A stretch of DNA of 64,000 bases from Paraburkholderia sp. (GCF_024281035.1 NZ_JAMXLH010000032.1:186681-250680); one strand, 5' to 3'. Shown: positions 11,043-19,993, numbered from the stretch's first letter. Program-made: numbers and translations. Notes: a model not told the origin generated them from the letters alone.

Positions 11043-11921
11043 CTAGTTGAGGGTTGTCTGGGCGATGTGGAGGAGGAGCGACAGGAGCGCCGACTGAACA
11101 CGCCCCCGCCGTGAGATCGCGACGATCCTGCGGCGGAGGGCCGGACTGGTGATCCTTATCCGTTTGAGATGGTAGTCCTGCAGCAGCCTGGTGGGCATAA
11201 GGTCCGGCAGGATGCACTGGCCAGCCGTGACAGAGGCAAGCTTGAGCATGGCATCAACCGTGTCGACTTCCGCCGCGATATCGAGATGTGGGATCTCTGC
11301 GGCCAGCATCCGCCGCAGCGCATAATGCTGGGGAAAGACGATGAGAGGAACCTTATTCTCGGTGAGCGAGATCTCATCGAGCGCGACGAATGCCGAATTT
11401 TCATGGACGACAAGGCACATGTCTTCATCGAAAAGCGGGGTGATGTCGACACCGTCCGATGCTACCGCCGTGTCATAGACGAATCCCACGTCTGCCTTGC
11501 CAGTCTCTACCAGATCGACTACGTCAGGAGAGCTTCGCCCGAGCAACGTTATATTGACTTTGGGACGCTGTCCCATGAACTTTGCCATGACGTCAGCTAT
11601 GAAGTAGTAGCTCAGCGTATGAATGGTCGCCACGCGCAGCGTACCCTCGGTGATGCCTTGCTGCTCTCGCAGCTGGGTGATGCAGGTGTCGATCAACTCA
11701 TAGGCGGGGCGGGCAGCGTCCAGCAGTCTTTGTCCGGCATCCGAGAGTGAAACGCCACGTCCGTGCCGCTCGAACAGGGCTTGTCCGACGTAGGATTCCA
11801 GTGTGCCCAGTTGCTTGCTCAGGCTCGACTGGGTCAGGTCCAGCGCTTCCGCTGCAGCAGAGAGGGATTGGGATTTTGCGATTGCAAGGAACAACCGCAG
11901 TTGATGATCCATGTATTTCAT
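11043..11921 (-). CDS. LysR-family transcriptional regulator
   Basis: Second LysR regulator with HTH (MDHQLRLFLAIAKSQSLSAA, LTQSSLSKQLGTLE) and an effector domain beginning about residue 90 (GTLRVATIHTLSYYF). I place the start at the Met at 11921 (or 11912), giving about 292 aa; the longer frame to 12092 adds an Arg-rich tail unlike the family. It lies downstream of the class II aldolase gene on the same strand with a 245-bp gap. It is convergent with the other LysR gene (282 bp between stops, nothing else seen). It is probably the regulator of the aldolase and PLP-enzyme pair. Confidence 0.88.
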   Translation of the reverse strand: MKYMDHQLRLFLAIAKSQSLSAAAEALDLTQSSLSKQLGTLESYVGQALFERHGRGVSLSDAGQRLLDAARPAYELIDTCITQLREQQGITEGTLRVATIHTLSYYFIADVMAKFMGQRPKVNITLLGRSSPDVVDLVETGKADVGFVYDTAVASDGVDITPLFDEDMCLVVHENSAFVALDEISLTENKVPLIVFPQHYALRRMLAAEIPHLDIAAEVDTVDAMLKLASVTAGQCILPDLMPTRLLQDYHLKRIRITSPALRRRIVAISRRGRVQSALLSLLLHIAQTTLN

Positions 11922-12166
11922 TGGGGCGGGCACCGTCGTGGGTAGAGTTTCCGCGCCCTGGCGATTTCTTTTCACGTCGATAAGGCCAGCCGTCCGGCGC
12001 CGAATTGCCCTTTTGCAAGCCCGAGCAGGTCGCATCTGCGCGGCCGGGCTGGCGGGATAGGGGCGCGCCGATCGTATCACGAAGCGTCTCACCAGCTTTG
12101 TTCAGGCGGCTCCTCGTAGACGAAGCGTAGCTGCCCTCGTAAAACCACCGCGATCAGATCCGCGTC

Positions 12167-12925
12167 TTACGCTGCCTTTTTGGTCTGACGGCACCAGTAA
12201 TCGAACGTGCCGCGAACGATCGACGGTTTCAGCAGATAATCGTGGGCTTCCTGCGCCAGAGTGGCGCTCAGTGGTGTAAGCGGTCCGAACGTCTGGGCCC
12301 GGACCTGCATGCGGGCAGCCCGCTCCAGATATACCGACAGGTATGTCGCTTCCTCCACGCAGTTGCCCGTGGCCAGCTGGCCGTGATGCGCGAGCAGAAT
12401 GGAGCGCTTCTCGCCGAGCGCCTGAGAGATGATGACACCCTCCTGGTCGGCGATGGGTACGCCGGGCCAGTCGGCGAGAAACGCACAATCGTCATGGAAG
12501 GGCGTCATGTCCATCTGGGCCACCACCAGTGGTTGTCGAGCGGCGACAAGGGCCGAGACCCAGGGGGAGTGCGTATGGATGATGCTCTGGACGTCGGCGC
12601 GGGCCTGATAGACCCACAGGTGAAACCGCGTGGCCGGGTTTGCCATCCCATTGCCGGACAGTGTGTTCAGGTCACGATCGACCTCGATAAAGTCATCCGG
12701 CGTTGCTTCATCGAAGCCGAGCCCGAAGCGTAGCGTCCAGTAGGCGTCCTTCCGGGTCGACCGTGCGCTGATCTGGCCGGCGAGACCGGCTTCCTGACCT
12801 GTCATTGCAAGGATCCGGCAGGCGAACGCCAGTGTCTCCTGTAGTGTTCGACTGGCTGGTTTGAGGTGTTCGCGCATCTCGCGCGTGGCCCGTTCGTCAA
12901 AATACGCTTTCGCTCTCAAGTCCAT
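12167..12925 (-). CDS. Class II aldolase/adducin-family protein
   Basis: A 252-aa zinc-dependent aldolase-fold protein. Metal ligands are visible as IIHTHSPW (two His, about residues 114-121) and LLAHHGQLATG (HH, about 178-179). Family members cleave or epimerise sugar phosphates or decarboxylate related acids; several proteobacterial ones have no known substrate. It is full length for the family. It is divergent from the Cys/Met-metabolism PLP enzyme at 13194, with a LysR-like dyad in the gap, so the two are probably coregulated. No further pathway enzyme is adjacent to fix the substrate. Confidence 0.85.
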   Translation of the reverse strand: MDLRAKAYFDERATREMREHLKPASRTLQETLAFACRILAMTGQEAGLAGQISARSTRKDAYWTLRFGLGFDEATPDDFIEVDRDLNTLSGNGMANPATRFHLWVYQARADVQSIIHTHSPWVSALVAARQPLVVAQMDMTPFHDDCAFLADWPGVPIADQEGVIISQALGEKRSILLAHHGQLATGNCVEEATYLSVYLERAARMQVRAQTFGPLTPLSATLAQEAHDYLLKPSIVRGTFDYWCRQTKKAA

Positions 12926-12991
12926 TTGAATCGTCCCGCATGCGGAAAAGGGAAAGTATGGCCAGAGCGTAGGCGCGCCGGGAATCCTGAG

Positions 12992-13011
12992 CTATCGTGC
13001 TACGCTCATAG
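12992..13011. promoter_or_regulatory. Dyad in the aldolase/PLP-enzyme divergent promoter
   Basis: CTAT at 12992-12995 and ATAG at 13008-13011 enclose 12 bases, with another CTATAG about 20 bases downstream. The spacing resembles LysR-type recognition and activation sites. It lies in the 268-bp gap between two divergent genes and is a candidate site for the LysR at 11043-11921. Confidence 0.4.
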
Positions 13012-13193
13012 CAGATATGAATTTCTTCCTATAGCAAGGCGGAATCTAGCCTCGAATACTTCAAGAGAGGCGCTGGCAAGTCCCGTCTATACCTGACTTA
13101 CGGGCAGGCCACCCAATGTGTGAATCGGATCATCAACGCCGGCAGCGCCGGGGTCGACGCCTCGGAATTGGCAAACTGGACACGGACAGCACA

Positions 13194-14402
13194 ATGAACG
13201 GGAAGCGGGACTACGAGGAGATGGGCTTTATGACGAGGGCCATCCACCTTGGTTACGACGCGCAGGATGAGAACGGCGCTGTCAATGCGCCGGTTTATAT
13301 GACGTCGACCTATTCATTCGACACAATGGCCGAGGCCGAGGCCGTATTCGCCGGCGAGAGCGACCGATACGTTTACGGTCGTCAGCACAATCCGACACAA
13401 GCGCTACTCGAGAAGCGCCTGGCCTCGCTGGAGGGCGCCGAGGCGGGGCTTGTGACCGGTACGGGTATGGGCGCCATCTGCTCGACGATGATGACCCTGC
13501 TTCAGGCCGGCGATGAGATCATTTCGCATCACACGATCTATTCGACGGCGTCGATGTACCTCGACGATGGACTGCCTGGCCTCGGTATCGGCGTGAAGAA
13601 AGTCGACCTCACGAATCCCGAAGAGTTCGCGGCCGCGCTCACAGCGAAGACGCGGCTCGTCTACTTCGAGAGCCCTGTGAATCCGTCCGGCGAAGTGCTG
13701 GACATCAGGGCGATCGCGGATCGGGCTCGAGCGGACGGTCTGCTCGTAGTGGTTGATTCGACATTCGCGTCCCCTGCATTGCAGCAACCGATTTCGCTGG
13801 GGGCCGATCTCGTCATTCACTCGTTGACAAAATATATCAATGGCCATGGGGACACTCTTGGTGGCGCGGTGCTTGGCAGCGCCGAACTGATCGACAAGAT
13901 CCGGACCAAAGGCATGCGATACATGACGGGTTCCAGCCTGTCGCCCATGAGCTGCTTCCTGGTGTTGAGAGGTTTGAAGACGCTAAAAATCCGGATGCGT
14001 CAGCACGGCGAAAGTGCACTTCAGATTGCCGGGTGGCTGGAGCAGCATCCAGCAGTGTCGACGGTATGCTATCCGTTCTTGCCCTCACATCCGCAGCATG
14101 ACCTGGCACGCCGGCAGATGAGTGCGGGCTCCGGAATGCTGTCCTTCGAATTGCGGTCTGGTTTTGATGGCGTCACGCAAATGATTGATGGCCTCCATCT
14201 GATCGGAAAGGCCGTGAGTCTCGGCGACACTGAATCGCTGATTACGCATCCTGCCGCGCTCGTCGAGGCCAGGCAGCGGATCGATCCGTCGGCAAGACTC
14301 GCAAGAGGCGTGTCTCGGGCCATGATCCGGCTTTCCGTTGGTCTCGAAGATGTCGAGGACATCTGGGCCGATCTTGAGAATAGTCTTGATCAACTGGTTT
14401 GA
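13194..14402 (+). CDS. Cys/Met-metabolism PLP-dependent enzyme (gamma-lyase/synthase family)
   Basis: Trans-sulfuration family enzyme, 402 aa from the Met at 13194. The earlier in-frame Met at 13116 gives an unusual Arg-rich tail. The PLP lysine is in HSLTKYINGHGDTLGG, and YVYGRQHNPT and the C-terminal RLSVGLEDVEDI are typical. In methionine gamma-lyase a cysteine follows the conserved HTLY segment. Here it reads HTIYSTAS, so that cysteine is Thr. Methionine gamma-lyase is therefore not assured; cystathionine gamma-lyase/synthase or a homoserine-derivative lyase are alternatives. No sulfur-assimilation genes flank it. Confidence 0.83.
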   Translation: MNGKRDYEEMGFMTRAIHLGYDAQDENGAVNAPVYMTSTYSFDTMAEAEAVFAGESDRYVYGRQHNPTQALLEKRLASLEGAEAGLVTGTGMGAICSTMMTLLQAGDEIISHHTIYSTASMYLDDGLPGLGIGVKKVDLTNPEEFAAALTAKTRLVYFESPVNPSGEVLDIRAIADRARADGLLVVVDSTFASPALQQPISLGADLVIHSLTKYINGHGDTLGGAVLGSAELIDKIRTKGMRYMTGSSLSPMSCFLVLRGLKTLKIRMRQHGESALQIAGWLEQHPAVSTVCYPFLPSHPQHDLARRQMSAGSGMLSFELRSGFDGVTQMIDGLHLIGKAVSLGDTESLITHPAALVEARQRIDPSARLARGVSRAMIRLSVGLEDVEDIWADLENSLDQLV

Positions 14403-14992
14403 TCGGGTGGGCGATTGCCTGGAGATTTTGACGGGGGTATTGGTCCCTACCAGAACATTTATCGGCCCGAAGCTGGTTCGGACATTCCTGATCACGGTTG
14501 CGCTTACGCGTACGACTGACTGAACATTTCCAGTGGGCAACGCTAATGCGAAGGGGCAAGGGCACTTGATTCGTGGGTCTAACTTGCCTGCAAGCGGGCT
14601 CGTCGACCAAAAATTGCCTTCAGAAAACGCCCTGAATCTCTGCGATCTCGGGGATCGGATTGCCGAATTGGTCAATGATGCACGCGAGATATCAGGGCTC
14701 GCCAGCCAGTTCGCTGAAAAAGGTCTTGTCTTCCGTCTTTCGCCGACTCTTCACCGCAAGCGGATTAGTCACTTTCGGGTGATGCCATTGACCGACTGTT
14801 TGCGCCGTCACCCGCTCCGTTCCGGTTATCCCTACTGCGACTGCCTCCGGCGAAGGGGCGACCGCACGTCTGACGGTGCGGTTGATACTGTGACGTGCTT
14901 TCCTGCCAGAGTTTTCTTCAATTGCAGGTGGACATCCGGCATCAGACCTCGCACAACGCAACCGGCGGGGCAAGCGTTCATATGGAATCCGG
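14403..14992. other. 590 bp without an assignable gene
   Basis: Frames exist on both strands (for example 14533-15012 on plus, 14692-15156 on minus), but they overlap each other and show no motif or coherent composition. A decayed gene is possible: a minus-strand frame ending FFSELAGEP near 14690 looks more protein-like than the rest. I see no RNA or IS end. Confidence 0.4.
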
Positions 14993-15556
14993 TCAAGGGT
15001 AGCCACCATTAGCGCCGTGTGCTTCGGCCAGCCATTCCCGAATCCGCTGTTGCGCCTCAGCGTCACCAATACCGCGCCGGGACTCAAGCAGGACGAGATG
15101 CGGCTCAAGCGGGAGAAAGTTGGTGCTAAGGTCGCGTGCGCCATAAACGGAATCATCGATCGCCAGCCAGTTCTTCAGGCGATGTTCGAGTACGTACGAA
15201 CGAATGATATAGGTGCGCGCGATACCAATCTTCCAGTCGCCGAAACGCGCCCTGTAACCCTGCGTTGTGCCAACTACCCGATTTGCAAGCGGCAGGGGCA
15301 GGAACGAAACGACCTGCTCGACAGACAGCTTGTTGAGCCAGGATGTGGTGAGAACGACTTCGACCTGGGGATAGGGTTCGAGCAGACTGACCAGCAACTG
15401 CGCAAATTCAAACAGCGGATTTCCTGTATCGAGAGATACTTTACCGCTTTCGTCAAGCAGCGCGTGGCCGCGGTGAAGTGCTCCATCGTAGTCAACGAAG
15501 AGCGTTGGCGTTGGCTGATCCAGAACTGCCACCAGGGATTTTGACTCGTTGCTCAA
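14993..15556 (-). CDS. HAD-like protein (Swiss-army-knife RNA-repair HAD type)
   Basis: A 187-aa HAD-superfamily protein. Motif I reads FVDYDGALHRG (canonical DxDGxLH), motif II is in VVLTTSWLNKL, and motif IV-type acidic residues are in LAIDDS. This compact HAD group is common on Burkholderiales plasmids and islands, and relatives are fused to RNA-repair proteins, hence the name. The true substrate is unknown. A diverged relative lies at 16126-16713 on the other strand. No operon partner is visible. Confidence 0.75.
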   Translation of the reverse strand: MSNESKSLVAVLDQPTPTLFVDYDGALHRGHALLDESGKVSLDTGNPLFEFAQLLVSLLEPYPQVEVVLTTSWLNKLSVEQVVSFLPLPLANRVVGTTQGYRARFGDWKIGIARTYIIRSYVLEHRLKNWLAIDDSVYGARDLSTNFLPLEPHLVLLESRRGIGDAEAQQRIREWLAEAHGANGGYP

Positions 15557-16125
15557 GCTTCAATCTCAGACATCGTGAACATGGTTCTCGCATTTTCGCA
15601 TGGGCCCGCGCGGCAGGAGATAGCGGAGCTGCGAAAAAATTCGCGCTTCGCGGTCACCGACGACACGCATACCGTTTGGACGATTGAAGACATCAGGGCG
15701 ACCGCATTGCACACGACGTTGCAAACAGCGACACCCGTAGACACGCCCGAGCGGTTCGCTCGGGCGCATGAAGCAAGCCAGCAGTTATTCGCAAGGCGCC
15801 TGCGATCCGGATGAGCTTGAGGATCGAAAGATTTCGATCCCCCCGTTCGATACGACCGATACGGCTGCGCTCGCTGGGGAAGGCGCGCGCGATGTATCCC
15901 GCGTAGCTTCATGATGGACGTAAGGTGGAACGCGTTATCACCTAACCGGTCTGTCGAAGGCGTGGATGTCGTCGGCGCCGCCGCGCTACTGCGCATACAA
16001 GGTGGCAGGCCGGTCGATCACTGGCAGCTCGATCCGCTGCAGGAGATCCGGGGCGGCACAACCGAGCCCAGCGCGTCTGAACACCGGCTCCCGACGGTGA
16101 CCCGATTTATGACCGGTGCCAACTT
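15557..16125. other. 569 bp without an assignable gene
   Basis: Short ORFs on both strands (15575-15814 plus, 15553-15996 minus) overlap and show no motif. The minus-strand one is rich in Ser, Arg and Cys and looks like an antisense artefact. I regard this as spacer or decayed DNA between the two HAD genes. Confidence 0.4.
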
Positions 16126-16713
16126 ATGACCCCAGGCGACGGCGAGGCATGGCCGGTGGACGTCACGATCCCTTACACCAGGCCGGCCGCGCCGCGCCAA
16201 TGCGGCGGCGCGGTGCTATATCTTGATTTTGACGGCGTGCTGCACCCGGAGGATGTATGGCGCCGTCGTGGCGCGGGCCCCTATGTGGCCTCGCCGCCGG
16301 GGCACGCGGTGTTCGAGCATGCGGCACTGCTGGCGTCGTGCCTTGTGCCGTACCCAGACCTGCGCATCGTGCTGTCGACAAGCTGGGTGCGCGTGTTTCG
16401 CAGTGTCAGCAAGGCGGCCCGGTGTCTGCCGGCGTCCCTACGTGACCGGGTAGTTGGCGCCACCTTTCACACCCGGATGGCGTCGGCGGCATTTGAGGCG
16501 CTGCCGCGCGGCGCTCAGGTCTGGGGCGATGTGTGCCGCCGCCGGCCGACCGCATGGCTCGCACTCGACGATGATGATGCAGGCTGGCCGACGGTCTGCC
16601 TGGATCATTTAGTGCACGCGGATCCGGTGCAGGGCATCAGCGCGCCGCCGGTCCTGGCGGCACTGCAGGCCCGCCTCGCGGCGATGTATCCGGAAGAGGG
16701 CGGGTTACCATGA
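16126..16713 (+). CDS. HAD-like protein, second copy
   Basis: A 195-aa HAD-family protein with clear motif I (VLYLDFDGVLHPEDVW, about residues 31-46), motif II (IVLSTSWVRVF) and acidic motif IV (LALDDDDAGW). It is related in architecture to 14993-15556 but much diverged, so it was acquired separately rather than as a recent duplicate. No ribosome site is obvious at the chosen ATG. Plasmid-type genes follow downstream. Function unknown; phosphatase or RNA 3'-end processing are family-level possibilities. Confidence 0.72.
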   Translation: MTPGDGEAWPVDVTIPYTRPAAPRQCGGAVLYLDFDGVLHPEDVWRRRGAGPYVASPPGHAVFEHAALLASCLVPYPDLRIVLSTSWVRVFRSVSKAARCLPASLRDRVVGATFHTRMASAAFEALPRGAQVWGDVCRRRPTAWLALDDDDAGWPTVCLDHLVHADPVQGISAPPVLAALQARLAAMYPEEGGLP

Positions 16714-16874
16714 TCATCCGCCACTTCTGGCGACCAGCGTCCGAGCGCCTCATCCGGTGCGTCATCCGCCGGAGATCAAATAAGCAAACGCAGGAATCCC
16801 TTAATGCAGATTAGGTAACTATCGTACAAATTTTCCAGGCCTGGAAATTCGATGAGACCGGCTAACGACACAGT

Positions 16875-16904
16875 CCATTTGAGCCAGAATGGCCATTCAA
16901 ATGG
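16875..16904. promoter_or_regulatory. Palindromic operator overlapping the antitoxin ribosome site
   Basis: CCATTTGA (16875-16882) and TCAAATGG (16897-16904) form a perfect 8-bp dyad with a 14-base spacer. The right arm overlaps the GGAGG ribosome site (16903-16907) of the Xre antitoxin gene at 16917. The position suits autorepression, the usual mode of antitoxins. Confidence 0.6.
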
Positions 16905-16916
16905 AGGCAGTCCCCG

Positions 16917-17429
16917 ATGACGACCACTGCTCCCGCCACCAGGGCAGGTCGCGCGAAATCAGCCCCGGCGCGCAAAGAACGCGTCCCCGGGGCGTTCCAT
17001 CTTTTCGACTTCGCAGCGGTGTCTCAGGCAACGCCGCTGGAGCGCATCGCATGGATCAGGCATGGCATTGGCGCCGGATGCGTCATGGAGATGGCGGCAC
17101 GAATGGACATCAGCCAGGATCGGTTGATGAAGCAGCTTGGCTTGCCACGCGCCACCATCGTACGCAAGGCAACGGCACGTCAAAATCTGTCGACCGCACA
17201 GGCCGAGCGTGTGATTGGACTCGCAATGCTCATCGTCCAGGTGCAGACGATGGTGAACGAATCGGGCAACCGGGAAGGATTCGATGCCGCGCACTGGCTT
17301 GCTCAGTGGTTCGAACGTCCGAATGCAGCCTTGGGCGGGCGGCGACCGGCCGAATTGATGGACACCGTCACGGGACAGAATCTGGTGTTCTCGATACTGG
17401 CGAAGCTGCAAAGCGCGGCCTACGCATGA
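16917..17429 (+). CDS. Orphan Xre/MbcA/ParS-type antitoxin (DUF2384)
   Basis: A 170-aa protein ending in the MbcA/ParS/Xre toxin-binding domain: AERVIGLAMLIVQVQTMV, HWLAQWFERPNAALGGRRPAELMDT, which is diagnostic. The preceding section is the Xre-like HTH (MEMAARMDISQDRLMKQLGL). Such antitoxins neutralise RES-domain NAD-consuming or ADP-ribosylating toxins encoded immediately downstream. Here the stop overlaps an ATG, but only 96 bp remain before the convergent KfrA gene and no RES motif is present in any frame. It is therefore an antitoxin without its toxin. A palindromic operator overlaps its ribosome site. Confidence 0.85.
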   Translation: MTTTAPATRAGRAKSAPARKERVPGAFHLFDFAAVSQATPLERIAWIRHGIGAGCVMEMAARMDISQDRLMKQLGLPRATIVRKATARQNLSTAQAERVIGLAMLIVQVQTMVNESGNREGFDAAHWLAQWFERPNAALGGRRPAELMDTVTGQNLVFSILAKLQSAAYA

Positions 17430-17525
17430 TCACAGTGCCACAGGCCCGCCCGGCGACAGCGCGGGCGGTATGTCTGGTGTCCTGCAAAATGCCGACGTTC
17501 ACGGCCTCCCGGGTCGCGCGGCGTA

Positions 17526-18482
17526 CTACGAGGTTTCCTGGCGCGCGCGCCTGGTTTTACGTGCCGACGACGACTCGTCACGGGCCTTGAGCTGGCCCTG
17601 TAGTAACGCAGCCTGGCGGGCCAGCGCGTCACGCTCCCGCCTCAGGTCACGGGCCTCTTCGAGGACACTGCCGAGCTGCCGCTCATGGCGGCCGGCAAGC
17701 CGCCTGTGTTCATCGGCCTCGGCCGAGATCCGCTGGACATCGGCGACGAGCTGCTCGTTGCGCTGGCGCGCGTCCGACAGCGCGGCCTCACTGCGCCGCT
17801 GTGCACCTCGCGCCTCTTCGGTCTGCAGCATCACATGTTTCTGGACGCTTTCAAGTCGTGCAGTCGCCTGGTCGACCTCGCCCCGCAAGGCCGCTTCGTG
17901 CTGCGCATGCGTGGTCCGTAACGCTTCGAGTTCACGCATGTGGGCGGCTTGCAGCTCGCGCAGTGTCTGTTCCGATTGTGCCCGGACTGCATCCCGTTCG
18001 GCCACGGCGGTTTCGGCCTGCCGGTGGGCGGCATCACGCTCGGCATCGGTTTTCGCGTGCTCAGCCTGCATCGCCGCGAGCCGTGCGTGCTGGTTGTCAA
18101 GCCGGGCGCGAACGGTGCGAAGTTCGCCCTGAAGTTCCGCGTTGGCAGTCTCGAGTGTCCCGGCGCGCGTGATGGCTGCGGCCGCTTCCGCTTCGAGTTC
18201 GTCGCCACGCTGAGCAAAGACCCGTTCGCCTTGCTCGACCGCGAGTGCCCAGACCGACAGCATCGCATTGGCGACGGCCGGCGGCAGCGCGGCCGCGAGC
18301 GCGTCGTTGCGCGCCTGCTCGTCCTTCCACAGCTTCAGTTCATCGTTGATGGTGGTGCGGCTGCCCTGGCGGATTTCGGCGTAGATCAGGTCGACGGTGA
18401 GCTCATGCGCAAGCCGGCCGGCGGTGACGAGTCGCGCGGCGGCTTCCCGGGTACGGAGTCGGGTGTCACTGATACGGCTCAT
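17526..18482 (-). CDS. KfrA-type DNA-binding protein with long coiled coil
   Basis: A 318-aa protein from the ATG at 18482. The N-terminal KfrA-like DNA-binding part (RTREAAARLVTAGRLAHELT, then IRQGSRTTINDELKLWKDEQ) is followed by an almost uninterrupted coiled coil of Glu/Arg/Ala heptads (about residues 90-300) and a basic tail. KfrA proteins are plasmid-borne autorepressors that polymerise and help partition plasmids. The longer frame to 18611 would translate through the palindromes and is rejected. Two TATAACGTTATA sites lie 52 bp upstream, in the gap shared with the divergent integrase gene. Confidence 0.85.
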   Translation of the reverse strand: MSRISDTRLRTREAAARLVTAGRLAHELTVDLIYAEIRQGSRTTINDELKLWKDEQARNDALAAALPPAVANAMLSVWALAVEQGERVFAQRGDELEAEAAAAITRAGTLETANAELQGELRTVRARLDNQHARLAAMQAEHAKTDAERDAAHRQAETAVAERDAVRAQSEQTLRELQAAHMRELEALRTTHAQHEAALRGEVDQATARLESVQKHVMLQTEEARGAQRRSEAALSDARQRNEQLVADVQRISAEADEHRRLAGRHERQLGSVLEEARDLRRERDALARQAALLQGQLKARDESSSARKTRRARQETS

Positions 18483-18533
18483 GGGCGGAGTTTCACCGTG
18501 AAAAGTGGTTGAAGGGGGCGATTCGCCCAAAAT

Positions 18534-18564
18534 TATAACGTTATATCTCAGTATAACGTTATAC
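18534..18564. promoter_or_regulatory. Twin palindromes TATAACGTTATA between kfrA and the integrase
   Basis: Two perfect 12-bp palindromes at 18534-18545 and 18552-18563 (the second extends to a 14-bp GTATAACGTTATAC). They are 18 bp centre to centre in the 178-bp divergent gap. Position and symmetry fit binding sites for the KfrA-like protein. They would control kfrA and possibly the integrase. Confidence 0.75.
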
Positions 18565-18660
18565 ACATAATGATTTGATGGAGAAATTTGTGATAACGCC
18601 CATAATCGCAAGTTCTTATCCTGTACGCTGCGAAAACTCCATCCGAAAACGCGTCACACC

Positions 18661-19851
18661 ATGAACCTTCCGACCGTCGCCCCAGCATCGCCGGAACTGC
18701 ACCTGTCGCTCGGCCTGCCTGCGGCCCTCGACGGGCGCGACGGCACCAACCGCGCACGGGGCGGTCACCTGCAGATCGCGGCCGACACGGACGTGGAGGC
18801 CGTGCGCCTGTGGCTCGCGGAATATGCCGGCTCGCCGCACACGCTGCGCAGCTACCGGAAGGAAGCGGTACGCCTGCTGATGTGGGCCACCCGGACGTTG
18901 GGCAAGCCGCTCTCGAGCCTCACGCGCGAGGACTTCCTGCTATATGAACGGTTTCTCGCGGCACCCACCGGAGATTGGGCGGACCCGGCCCGGCCGCGTC
19001 GGGGTGGCACGCGCCGGCTGTTCGACGGCCCGCTGTCGGAGCGCAGCCAGCATCAGGCGCTCGGCATCCTGTCGGGCCTGCTGTCGTATCTGGTCAGTGC
19101 CGGTTATCTCGCTGGCAATCCGCTTGCGCTGCGTCGCAGGACCGGCGCGGCGGCGAAGCGCACGCGGCGGGTCGAAAGGTATCTGGATCACGCGCTGTGG
19201 GACTATGTGCTCGCCAGCGTCGAGCAGTGGCCTCGGCTAACCGCGCGGGATCACCAGCACTACGAGCGCAGTCGCTGGCTGATCCGCCTGCTGTACCACA
19301 CAGGGTTGCGGGTCTCGGAAGCGGCGCATGCAAAGGCGGCCGACTTTTATCAGCGGCGGGGTAACTGGTGGCTGCACGTGGTGGGGAAGGGTGGCGCCGA
19401 GGGAGAGGTGCCGGTGAGCGCCGCGCTGATGGTGGACTTCGCGCGGTACCGGGTTTTTCATGGGCTCGCGCCAACGCCATTGGGAAACGAGACGGCGGCC
19501 GCGGTGATGAGCGTCGCGGGCGACCCGTGCAGACATCTGACGTCGGCGGCGGTCTACCTGATCGTCAAGGAAGTGTTCCGACGGGCCGCCGACACGCTTG
19601 CGATGAGCGATCCCGCGGGTGCCGCGACGCTTCGACGCGCATCCACTCACTGGCTACGGCATACCGCGGCGACACATCAGGCCGATGCTGGCACTGACCT
19701 GCGCTTCATCCAGAAAAACATGCGCCACGCGTCGATCCAGACGACCGGCATCTATCTTCATGCTGAAGATGATCGGCGGCATTTCGAGACCGTACAAGAG
19801 AGTGACGACAACATTGCACCGGAAGTACACCCCAGCGCTACGGGCATCTGA
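18661..19851 (+). CDS. Tyrosine recombinase/integrase
   Basis: A 396-aa tyrosine recombinase. The N-terminal SAM-like core-binding domain (residues about 55-160) contains SPHTLRSYRKEAVRLLMWA. The catalytic domain has Arg I in LLYHTGLRVSEAAH, HxxR in HWLRHTAATH and the nucleophile tyrosine in TTGIYLHAEDD. All catalytic residues are present. It is not next to a tRNA and no attachment site was found. The pairing with KfrA is common on Burkholderiales plasmids, so it may act in plasmid or island recombination rather than phage integration. Confidence 0.9.
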   Translation: MNLPTVAPASPELHLSLGLPAALDGRDGTNRARGGHLQIAADTDVEAVRLWLAEYAGSPHTLRSYRKEAVRLLMWATRTLGKPLSSLTREDFLLYERFLAAPTGDWADPARPRRGGTRRLFDGPLSERSQHQALGILSGLLSYLVSAGYLAGNPLALRRRTGAAAKRTRRVERYLDHALWDYVLASVEQWPRLTARDHQHYERSRWLIRLLYHTGLRVSEAAHAKAADFYQRRGNWWLHVVGKGGAEGEVPVSAALMVDFARYRVFHGLAPTPLGNETAAAVMSVAGDPCRHLTSAAVYLIVKEVFRRAADTLAMSDPAGAATLRRASTHWLRHTAATHQADAGTDLRFIQKNMRHASIQTTGIYLHAEDDRRHFETVQESDDNIAPEVHPSATGI

Positions 19852-19981
19852 AGCGATGCGAAACCGATCGCGCGAACGTGTTCGAGTTGAGTCGGCGGTG
19901 ACGTGATGGCGTTCGAATCGCGTCACGCAGGCAATTGAAACGGCTGAGCAGAGGCCACTTCCAAAGTAGACGAACGTACAC

Positions 19982-19987
19982 TAATAT
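19982..19987 (+). promoter_or_regulatory. -10 element suggesting a leaderless lexA-like transcript
   Basis: TAATAT lies 6 bases before the ATG at 19994, so transcription starting 7 bases after the -10 would begin at or within 1-2 bases of the start codon. No ribosome site is present. The -35 region is weak. A leaderless message and an operator overlapping GAACGTAC just upstream are inferences. Confidence 0.4.
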
Positions 19988-19993
19988 AGAGTC

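Noticed and set aside
14085..14675. 196-codon minus-strand ORF
   Set aside because: Half overlaps the PLP-enzyme gene in antisense; no ribosome site or motif.
17426..17525. RES toxin start overlapping the antitoxin stop
   Set aside because: The frame lacks any RES-domain residues and is too short before the convergent kfrA end.
18661..19993. tRNA-based attachment site for the integrase
   Set aside because: No tRNA or flanking direct repeat could be found near the recombinase gene.
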